This document shows positions 58,388 to 64,000 of a DNA stretch of 64,000 bases, piece after piece. The DNA lies in assembly GCA_039592335.1 (NCBI GenBank), contig JBDHBX010000012.1, positions 27,469 through 91,468 on the forward strand, given 5' to 3'. Source of the DNA: WVYX01 sp039592335 (GTDB lineage: Bacteria; Gemmatimonadota; Gemmatimonadetes; Gemmatimonadales; GWC2-71-9). A program made the position numbers and the translations under genes. Under the pieces are notes generated by a model. It was not told the origin of the DNA, did not search any database, and worked only from the letters and a program-made list of their open reading frames with translations. Within the stretch, counting starts at the first letter, position 1. The number at the start of each line of letters is the position of its first letter.

Positions 58388-59553
58388 CGCTGCAACGCCC
58401 CCGCCACCTTGCGCACCTTCGTCACGATCTCGGGCAGCACTTCCACCAGGCGGTCCACGTCACCCAGTGTGCTGCGGTGCGAGAAGGAGCAGCGCAGTGA
58501 CGCGGTGGCCAACTCCGCCGAGACGCCCATCGCCGTCAGCACGTGGGACGGGGTGACGCTGCCCGTGTTGCACGCCGAGCCGGAGGAACAGGCGACCCCG
58601 GCCAGGTCGAGATGCATGAGCAGCCCCTCGGAATCGGTGCCGGGAATGGACACGTTGCTGATGTGCGGGGCGCGTGGGGCGTCGCCGCCGTTCACGGTGG
58701 CGTCGGGGAACAGCTCGAGGAGGCGCCGCTCCAAGTCGTCCCGCAGCTCACGCGTGTGCGGCGCCGCGGTCTCGAGTTCAGCCGCCGCGAGCTCCACTGC
58801 GGCCGCCAGTCCCACGGCGCCGGCCACATTCTCCGTGCCGGGACGCACGCCCCGCTGTTGCCCACCGCCATGCAGCAGCGGCTCGATCCGGACGTCACTG
58901 CGCACGATCAGGGCACCACTCCCCTTGAGCGCGCCGAGCTTGTGACCGGAGAGGGAGAGCAGCGAGATCGGCAGGTCCGCCAGGGAGCAGGGGACCTTGC
59001 CCAGCGCCTGCACGGCGTCGGTGTGAAATGGCACGCCCGCTGCGGCGGCGCGCTGCGCCAGTGCGGCCACGTGCTGCACGAGGCCGACTTCGTTGTTCAC
59101 CCACATCACGCTCAGCAGAGCCACTCCCCGCTCCAGCGCCGCGTCGACCGCCGCGAGGTCCACCTGTCCGGCGGCGTCGAGCGGCAGCACCACGGCCTCG
59201 CCGCCGAGTCGCTCCGCGGCGTGGGCGGCATCCAGCACGGCCTTGTGCTCCACCGCGCTCACGGCGACTCGAAACGGCCGATCCTCGGCTCGCGCGGCGA
59301 GCGCCGCCCCCAGGACGGCGAGGTTGTCTGCCTCGGTGCCGCCGGACGTGAACACGACCTCGCCCGGCTCCGAGCCCACCGCCTGCGCGATGCGGCGCCG
59401 GGCATCGTCCAGCGCGGCGCGCGCCGTCCGCCCGGCGCGATGCATCGAGCTGGGATTGCCGAAGGCCTCGTCGCCCAGGAAGGGGTCTATGGCGGCGCGC
59501 ACTTCGGGGCGCACCGGCGTGGTGGCCGCGTGGTCCAGATAGACGAACTGCAT
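58384..59553 (-). CDS. Cysteine desulfurase (NifS/IscS family)
   Basis: A 389-residue PLP enzyme that takes sulfur from cysteine. It has YLDHAATTPV, the PLP lysine Lys205 in SGHKLGALKG, and active Cys328 in GVACSSGSACNTGS (Cys322 nearby). The next gene, mnmA, overlaps by four bases, so supply of sulfur to tRNA is the obvious job; Fe-S assembly is also possible. TAGCTT (59569-59564) lies ten bases before the ATG, suggesting a nearly leaderless transcript. Confidence 0.92.
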   Translation of the reverse strand: MQFVYLDHAATTPVRPEVRAAIDPFLGDEAFGNPSSMHRAGRTARAALDDARRRIAQAVGSEPGEVVFTSGGTEADNLAVLGAALAARAEDRPFRVAVSAVEHKAVLDAAHAAERLGGEAVVLPLDAAGQVDLAAVDAALERGVALLSVMWVNNEVGLVQHVAALAQRAAAAGVPFHTDAVQALGKVPCSLADLPISLLSLSGHKLGALKGSGALIVRSDVRIEPLLHGGGQQRGVRPGTENVAGAVGLAAAVELAAAELETAAPHTRELRDDLERRLLELFPDATVNGGDAPRAPHISNVSIPGTDSEGLLMHLDLAGVACSSGSACNTGSVTPSHVLTAMGVSAELATASLRCSFSHRSTLGDVDRLVEVLPEIVTKVRKVAGALQR

Positions 59554-59603
59554 AGAAGAATGAAAGCTAGATCGCCCCGGGAGGCCCGGATAGGGTGGCG
59601 CCG

Positions 59604-60326
59604 CTACATCGATGTGACGCCCATGGTCGCCACGTCATCGATTCGCACCGTCTCGTGGGTCATGAACGGTTCTCCGTAGCTCGCGCGGATCAGACTCCCG
59701 TAGTGCGCGTTCTGCGTGCGAATGAGTTCGTACAGGTCCTGGCCGGTCGGGAAGATCTCCCCCGCTGCCTTCACGCCCTCGAACTGGGACGCGTAGCAGT
59801 GGATCGCGGCCATCTTGGTGTCGAACTCGTCCGACACGTCCACCACGAACGACGGCTTCACCGGGTCTTCGCGATAGGCGAGGGCGAACAGCACCTTCTC
59901 GGGCCGGTGCGCCTCCCCCGACGCCGAGTAGTTGCGCAGCCCCGCGAGGAAGCAGGCGTCGCGGCAGAGCTCAGAGGCGATGCGGTGGTCGGGATGCCGA
60001 CCCACGGGGAAGGGGAGGATCACCACCCGGGGACGGAGCGCGCGCAGCAACTCCACCGCGGCCGTGCGTGTCTCGTCGGTGTTGTGCAGGTGCGCGTCGG
60101 GGAGCCCCGCATTCACCCGCTCGGCGACGCCCATGACGCGGGCGGCCTCGGCCGCCTCCGCCTGGCGGGTCTGCGGTGTCCCCTGCGAGGCGGTCTCGCC
60201 GCGCGTGAGGTCAATGATGCCGGTGCGGTGCCCCTGGCGGGCGGCCTTGATCAGCGTGCCGCCGCAGGTGAGCTCGACGTCGTCCGGATGGGCGCCGATG
60301 GCGAGGAGGTGGATGGGTTCGGGCAT
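59604..60326 (-). CDS. bshB1: LmbE/PIG-L deacetylase, BshB1-like (bacillithiol)
   Basis: A 240-residue zinc deacetylase. It has AIGAHPDDVELTCGGTL, HPDHR, RNYSASGEAHRPEKVLFALAYREDPVKPSFVVDVSDEFDTKMAAIHCYASQF, the family pattern of BshB1, which deacetylates GlcNAc-malate to GlcN-malate in bacillithiol synthesis. The other bsh genes are not in the window, so the assignment rests on sequence likeness. Start ATG 60326 is preferred to GTG 60332. About 50 bases before the desulfurase gene. Confidence 0.82.
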   Translation of the reverse strand: MPEPIHLLAIGAHPDDVELTCGGTLIKAARQGHRTGIIDLTRGETASQGTPQTRQAEAAEAARVMGVAERVNAGLPDAHLHNTDETRTAAVELLRALRPRVVILPFPVGRHPDHRIASELCRDACFLAGLRNYSASGEAHRPEKVLFALAYREDPVKPSFVVDVSDEFDTKMAAIHCYASQFEGVKAAGEIFPTGQDLYELIRTQNAHYGSLIRASYGEPFMTHETVRIDDVATMGVTSM

Positions 60327-60604
60327 CGACACAAGTTACCAGGGCGCGTGCCGGCTGCACACCTATTCGCGCGAAAGTGTTGTATCTGCTTGTCTCGTAT
60401 TGAGTTACGCGTTGCGAGAATGCGTCTCAGTGGAATCGGAAGAGGTCTCGTATCGACGAGAACGAGTTTCGTCTCGACGATAGGGTTCCCCGACCGCCGC
60501 CTCGACCGACCGTCCGTAGCTAGGGAGACGCAGTGGGATCTGGGCGGGCTCGGTAGGCCGCTGGATGGACACGCCCGTTCGGGGGTGTCCGGCTCCATTC
60601 GGGA
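60327..60604. other. Intergenic region upstream of bshB1, no gene seen
   Basis: About 280 bases with no gene. It holds small palindromes around 60449-60480 (TCTCGT-ATCG-ACGAGA and related CGAGA/TCTCG pairs) and the imperfect palindrome at 60567-60590 listed separately. No clear -35/-10 pair was found for bshB1. Confidence 0.4.
60567..60590. repeat. Imperfect palindrome, left copy
   Basis: GGACACGCCC-GTTC-GGGGGTGTCC, stem matching at 9 of 10 positions. It is 21 of 24 bases identical to the palindrome at 63680-63703. The pair brackets the three genes between them. Confidence 0.55.
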
Positions 60605-60641
60605 TTAGCGGCCCGGAAACGACAGCGCCCGGTGCGGGGAC
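60605..60641. repeat. 18-bp direct repeat with GC-rich tail, left copy
   Basis: TTAGCGGCCCGGAAACGA at 60605-60622 is identical to 62995-63012. The next ~18 bases (CAGCGCCCGGTGCGGGGAC versus AGCGACCGGCGCGGGGCC) also resemble each other. Confidence 0.7.
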
Positions 60642-60654
60642 CAGGTGGTCAAGC

Positions 60655-61197
60655 TCAGAACGCGACTGAGATTCCTAGTGTCACACCGCTACGCTGTGGC
60701 AGGACGCTCACCCGGAGCCGGTCGAGCGGCACCTCCTCCCAGCGGTCGGTCTTGATGAAAGCGCCTGTGAGGGCACCGAGAGCGCCACCGATCACGCCGA
60801 ACATGATGGGAATAGTTGGGAGCGGGGGGATGCACGGAGCAAGGGCATTATCTGGGTCGCACTCGTAGCTGCTCTGCTCTGCTACGCCGACCGGAATGCC
60901 GATAAGGACCCCTGCGGCCGCTCCAATCAACCCTCCCGTCACAGCGCGCGAGCGCCGACCAGCATGCACGTCGAGGCGTTCAACGTCAGCGACCAGGCAC
61001 CGCATTGATGTCAACACGAGCGTGTCTCCGCGCACGCCGGAGAACCGCTCCTCGTGCCCGTCCAGACCGAGACTCGGTGCCGTCACCCGCACCCGTTGAC
61101 CGGGTTCGAGCGGCGACGCATGCTCCTGAGCGACGGTGGTGGCAAAGGGACTTAGGGCCACCACAGCAAGCGCCACAGACGCGGTGAGCCAGCGCAT
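60655..61197 (-). CDS. Exported glycine-zipper protein
   Basis: A 180-residue exported protein, function unknown. Signal peptide MRWLTASVALAVVALSPFATTVAQ, then a small domain (GQRVRVTAPSLGLDGHEERFSGVRGDTLVLTSMR), then two Gly/Ala-rich membrane-like stretches (TGGLIGAAAGVLIGIPVGVA; MFGVIGGALGALTGAFIK) of glycine-zipper type, and a short beta-rich end. The first 34 residues and ~130 bases of upstream DNA are nearly the same as those of the serine hydrolase gene at 61459-62796. Confidence 0.7.
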   Translation of the reverse strand: MRWLTASVALAVVALSPFATTVAQEHASPLEPGQRVRVTAPSLGLDGHEERFSGVRGDTLVLTSMRCLVADVERLDVHAGRRSRAVTGGLIGAAAGVLIGIPVGVAEQSSYECDPDNALAPCIPPLPTIPIMFGVIGGALGALTGAFIKTDRWEEVPLDRLRVSVLPQRSGVTLGISVAF

Positions 61198-61327
61198 GGC
61201 GTCACCTCCGAATCAGGAAGGTCGTTCGCTTCCCGTCGGTGGTCTGGCGGTCGCGTCGTCGGTGTGGCGTCCAGATGGAGGGCGTCGCTCTGGCGCGGGC
61301 GGGGCCTTCAGGCCATCGGCGGTTCGA
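61097..61327. repeat. Leader repeat, copy 1 (upstream DNA plus signal-peptide codons)
   Basis: Block of ~231 bases from TGACCGGGTTCGAGCGG to ...GGCCATCGGCGGTTCGA that matches 62696-62927 along its whole length with scattered substitutions and short indels. It covers the first 34 codons of the gene on the minus strand and its upstream region, which presumably contains the promoter. Confidence 0.8.
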
Positions 61328-61458
61328 TGACTAGGGCAAATGTGCGACCGCTGCGCTGGGCATCAAGGCGAGGACTTGTTGGGATCTTGGCCCTAGACAC
61401 CAGTGCCCGATGCCCTTCAGCCGCCGCGATGATGTGAAGCCGTTCGTCCCTAACGGTT

Positions 61459-62796
61459 TCAACTCTGACCGAGCATTCTGTCCGCAGTTTCCAACAACAA
61501 CGCTTCAAGTCTTAGGTAATATTTCCTGCCCCATTCCATCACGATGTCCTGGTCTGGAACCATGCGCATGGTGTGATTGATCATCAGAATAAATCCGGCC
61601 TTTCCTGCCGCGGTTTCCCTGTATATCATCGCTGCCAGGTAACCAAACTGTCCTCCTATGTGTCCGTGAATCCCATTACGGCCCACCGCCCAACCCATGC
61701 CCTGACCTCTAAGCCTGAAGATGTCTATCCCATCAGAACATGGTGTTCCAACCTGATGCATCAGTTCCACGGTTTCGGGCTTGAGGAGCTGAAACCCATT
61801 GGGCGCACGACCGTTGTTCATGTGCGCTATCATGAATCTGGATAAATCTGGAACCGTGCTACTCAGACCTACAGCGCCGGGGAGTACTTTATACACTGGA
61901 TATTCTATTCCATTGTTCTCTATGAACCTTCTCATTGAGTCCGGTATTCGTTCTTCACGGCGATCTGGGGTCCTGTAGTGACTACCTACAATTCGTGCAA
62001 ATGGAGGAGCATGTATTTCAGCCAATTGTGAAGGATCGAATCCAGAGCTTTCCATGCTGAGAGGCTCAAGTACATGTTCCTTGACATATTCTTCATAGGA
62101 TTTGCCAGTGATTCTTTCGACAATCTGTGCGAGAAGGCTAAATCCGATATTGGAATATTGAAGTTGACCTGGCTCACGTATCCAGACATGTCTTGTGTAG
62201 TATGCACCTGTCGGAGTTAGAAGCCCTTCAAGAAAATCATTAGTTGTGTTGGGCCATGGTTCGATTTCGGGAAGCTCAGTGCCGCATGCTTCTGCAAACG
62301 TTCGCAGTGAACTATCCCTCATTAAGGTATAGATATCAAAGTTGGAAGTTTCTTTATCAAGGCCAGATTGATGGGTAAGCAGCATACGAATTGTGATGGA
62401 TTGTTCCGGGAACCGCGGATGACGGACAGGAAAGGGCAGGTACTTATTCACATCATCGTCGAGGCCAAGCTTGCCCTGCTCGTAAAGCTGTAATATGGCA
62501 GTTGCGGTGAATGGTTTGGTTATCGAGCCGACTCCATATGCTGTTTGTAGACCGGCAATTCCGTCATAGTTCTTTGCCCAGATAAGACTGTCATTGACTA
62601 CAATGCCTGCTGAGATGGACGGGGCTCCTCCTTCGTCCACTGTTGCCCTGAGCAGGCTGTCAACCGCGGCATCAACGCTGCCGAATTCATCTGGCTGACC
62701 GGGTTCGAGCGGTGGCACCTGCTCTTGGGCGACGGTGGTGGCGAAGGGACTTAGGGCCAGCACAGCAAGCGCCACAGACGCGGTGAGCCTGCACAT
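61459..62796 (-). CDS. Serine hydrolase, class C beta-lactamase family; chimeric and low GC
   Basis: A 445-residue exported beta-lactamase/D-Ala-D-Ala peptidase-fold protein. It has Ser91-x-x-Lys94 (GSITKPF), Tyr214-Ser-Asn216 (YSN) and HGHIGG in place of KTG, so an esterase or peptidase role is more likely than antibiotic hydrolysis. The N-terminal 34 residues (MCRLTASVALAVLALSPFAT...LEPGQ) are almost those of the neighbouring 60655-61197 gene, but from residue ~35 on the sequence is unrelated and base composition drops. Two lines I counted (61861-61920 and 62041-62100) hold 27 and 26 G+C of 60, against 39 of 60 at 58441-58500. This reads as a foreign catalytic domain fused behind a native promoter and signal peptide. 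Confidence 0.88.
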   Translation of the reverse strand: MCRLTASVALAVLALSPFATTVAQEQVPPLEPGQPDEFGSVDAAVDSLLRATVDEGGAPSISAGIVVNDSLIWAKNYDGIAGLQTAYGVGSITKPFTATAILQLYEQGKLGLDDDVNKYLPFPVRHPRFPEQSITIRMLLTHQSGLDKETSNFDIYTLMRDSSLRTFAEACGTELPEIEPWPNTTNDFLEGLLTPTGAYYTRHVWIREPGQLQYSNIGFSLLAQIVERITGKSYEEYVKEHVLEPLSMESSGFDPSQLAEIHAPPFARIVGSHYRTPDRREERIPDSMRRFIENNGIEYPVYKVLPGAVGLSSTVPDLSRFMIAHMNNGRAPNGFQLLKPETVELMHQVGTPCSDGIDIFRLRGQGMGWAVGRNGIHGHIGGQFGYLAAMIYRETAAGKAGFILMINHTMRMVPDQDIVMEWGRKYYLRLEALLLETADRMLGQS

Positions 62797-62927
62797 AGTC
62801 TCACCTCCGATTCAGGAAGGCTCGTTCACTTTCCGTCGGTGGTCTTGGTCCTGCTCGTCGGTGGGGCGTCCAACTTGGAGGGCGCTCGCTCTGGCGAATC
62901 CGGGCCTTCAGGCCATCGGCGGTTCGA
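62696..62927. repeat. Leader repeat, copy 2
   Basis: Second copy of the block at 61097-61327. The homology ends at the codons for PGQ, exactly where the serine hydrolase turns AT-richer, which marks the fusion point. Confidence 0.8.
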
Positions 62928-62994
62928 CGGATTGCGTTAATGTGTGGCCAGGGACGGGCGCTGCAAGGGGAAATCTGAAGCGGGTTTGTTCAGT

Positions 62995-63030
62995 TTAGCG
63001 GCCCGGAAACGAAGCGACCGGCGCGGGGCC
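62995..63030. repeat. 18-bp direct repeat with GC-rich tail, right copy
   Basis: TTAGCGGCCCGGAAACGA at 62995-63012, same orientation as 60605-60622, followed by a similar GC-rich stretch. It lies between the SnoaL-like gene and the leader of the serine hydrolase. Confidence 0.7.
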
Positions 63031-63070
63031 GGGCGGAGCAGTGTGCCAGCCTCTTCCAGTTACCGTACTG

Positions 63071-63559
63071 CTATTCCGGTGAGGGTAGCTGCTCGAGGGG
63101 CTGATCCGAGTTCCAGATCATTGCCGCATACCGCCAGGAACCGTCCTCTTGCCGACGTGCAATCGAGAGATACTTGCCGGTTTGCGTGACGGGCTCGGTC
63201 CTACCTCCCTCCCTGCCCGTCCACGACCAGGTGCCGCGGTCAAACGCCACCCCACCGATCCCATCGATCTCGGCGGCCGTCATCGTGAACTCAACAGTTT
63301 CCGCGCCGGCTTCGAAATAGGACGCATAGGCTGCCCTGATGGCATCCACCCCGTCTCGGGCCGGTATGTTGGGGGGCATCTCGACGGCACCCTCCGCATA
63401 CACTGCGGCTACGGTACCAGCGTCATTTGCCGAGAATCCCCGGACATAGGTCTGTCCAAGGTCTCGCAAAGCTGCCACATCCTCGTCTGTCAGCGGACCA
63501 ACTCCTGGCTGACAGGCAACGGCAACCAGCAATATCAACGGGAGAATGATGCAGCGCAT
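63071..63559 (-). CDS. SnoaL-like/DUF4440 lipoprotein
   Basis: A 162-residue lipoprotein. Signal peptide with lipobox VAVAC, then an NTF2-like cone-shaped domain: LRDLGQTYVRGFSANDAGTVAAVYAEGAVEMPPNIPARDGVDAIRAAYASYF, then WSWTGREGGRTEPVTQTGKYLSIARRQEDGSWRYAAMIWN. This is the DUF4440/SgcJ pattern. Such domains bind small ligands or act as isomerase-like enzymes; role unknown. ATG 63559 gives the signal peptide. Confidence 0.8.
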   Translation of the reverse strand: MRCIILPLILLVAVACQPGVGPLTDEDVAALRDLGQTYVRGFSANDAGTVAAVYAEGAVEMPPNIPARDGVDAIRAAYASYFEAGAETVEFTMTAAEIDGIGGVAFDRGTWSWTGREGGRTEPVTQTGKYLSIARRQEDGSWRYAAMIWNSDQPLEQLPSPE

Positions 63560-63677
63560 TGGACGCCTCCTTGGAGGGGAATCGAGAAAGCCTACACCCG
63601 GCGTCCCGTGAGAACCAGTAAAGGAGTTGTCGGAGATGGCGATGACGGAGCTCCAGGCTGGGGAACCACCCCAGGCT

Positions 63678-63705
63678 GTGGACACGTCCGGTCGGGCGTG
63701 TCCAC
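63678..63705. repeat. Palindrome, right copy
   Basis: GTGGACACG / CGTGTCCAC form a perfect 9-base stem around a 10-base loop. The inner 24 bases (63680-63703) match the left copy at 60567-60590 at 21 positions. No T-run on either side, so not a terminator. Confidence 0.55.
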
Positions 63706-63864
63706 GTATGGCTCTACGTCAGGTTTACCGTGATGCGCTTCATGGGGTAAGAGATAAGGGGGTTGCAAACATTGCACCCCCCTTGCCGTTCTGTTCTGGT
63801 TTTCGTTCGATGCTGACACCCGCGCTAGCACCCGCAACCGGTCTCGGTCCGGGTCGGATGTCCC

Positions 63865-63895
63865 AAACAAAACCGCCCGGTCCCGCGCCGGGCGG
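63865..63895 (-). terminator. Rho-independent terminator, minus strand
   Basis: On the minus strand CCGCCCGG / CCGGGCGG forms a perfect 8-base stem with a 7-base loop and is followed by TTTTGTTT. It ends the transcript of the partial gene at the right edge. Confidence 0.75.
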
Positions 63896-63937
63896 CAAGA
63901 GCTCCGAACGCCGGTGGGACGCTCAGGACCGTCCTGC

Positions 63938-64000
63938 CTACCGCACCGGCTGTGGGTCCGCGTACTGCTCCAGCAGCGCCTGGAACCGTGGATGGTCCCG
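63938..64000 (-). CDS. C-terminal end of a gene running in from the right edge (partial)
   Basis: The last 20 codons and TAG stop, reading RDHPRFQALLEQYADPQPVR. A '-HPRFQALLEQY-' ending is common in large TPR-containing Ser/Thr kinases or adenylate-cyclase-like regulators of related bacteria. That family guess is weak. A good terminator follows at 63865-63895. Confidence 0.5.
   Translation of the reverse strand, partial: RDHPRFQALLEQYADPQPVR

Larger units (their letters stand above)
63560..63937. other. Intergenic region with hairpins, no gene seen
   Basis: About 380 bases without a plausible gene. It contains the right palindrome (63678-63705), a strong 13-base hairpin AAGGGGGTTGCAA-ACA-TTGCACCCCCCTT at 63756-63784 with one mismatch, and the terminator at 63865-63895. 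Confidence 0.5.

Noticed and set aside
61459..62796. Antibiotic-resistance beta-lactamase
   Set aside because: It has SxxK and YxN but HGHIGG instead of KTG, and low general likeness to AmpC; many such proteins are esterases or peptidases.
60605..63030. Integron attC sites around the accessory genes
   Set aside because: The repeats lack the RYYYAAC / GTTRRRY core pairs of attC sites and no integrase is in the window. The cassette idea is kept only as a hypothesis.

Overview
The window is GC-rich, gene-dense bacterial chromosome. I infer a Gram-negative member of or near the Gemmatimonadota. The grounds are lipoproteins and an outer-membrane barrel protein; zinc-ribbon Ser/Thr kinases paired with FHA and PP2C proteins; an mglB-mglA pair; a B12-dependent ribonucleotide reductase; and many GTGA/ATGA stop-start overlaps. 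No rRNA, tRNA, CRISPR array, transposase or phage module was seen, so the placement rests on gene content alone.

Layout, left half. 1-2.9 kb: end of a Na+-coupled transporter, a zincin, a receiver-like protein, a small hypothetical and a ubiquitin-like protein. 4.2-9.0 kb: aldehyde dehydrogenase, methyltransferase and priA. 9.1-11.8 kb: a polyamine operon (unknown partner, pyruvoyl arginine decarboxylase, agmatinase) followed by ccdA. 11.9-17.5 kb: small DUF proteins, class I aldolase, gamma-glutamyltransferase and the peptidoglycan-recycling pair murQ-anmK. 17.5-22.5 kb: a four-gene minus-strand phospho-signalling operon (FHA reader, Ser/Thr kinase, PP2C phosphatase, FHA-tethered trypsin-like protease). 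It diverges from a cell-wall amidase, which is followed by a large peptidase/propeller/barrel protein. 27.7-30.2 kb: a second zinc-ribbon kinase with PEGA and TonB-like ends, then a gamma carbonic anhydrase.

Layout, right half. 30.4-44.5 kb: nrdJ, DUF819 permease, ispG, cobB, pyk, a PhnP-like hydrolase, YtxH, YihY, threonine aldolase and trkA-trkH. 44.7-52.7 kb: a conserved housekeeping block (SRP RNA, dnaX, ybaB, recR, mglB, mglA, pgsA, cinA, grpE, dnaJ). 52.7-60.3 kb: lipoproteins, YjbQ, a holin-fold membrane protein, a hydrolase, mnmA, a cysteine desulfurase and a BshB1-like deacetylase. 

The last 3.5 kb (60.3-64 kb) differs from the rest. A serine hydrolase with clearly lower GC is fused in frame behind a promoter and signal peptide duplicated from the neighbouring gene. 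The block is bracketed by related palindromes and carries an 18-bp direct repeat.

The points I would look at first are the chimeric, repeat-bracketed block at the right end, the coupled FHA-kinase-phosphatase-protease operon, the kinase with a TonB-like periplasmic end, the peptidase-propeller-barrel protein, and the ubiquitin-like protein near the left end.
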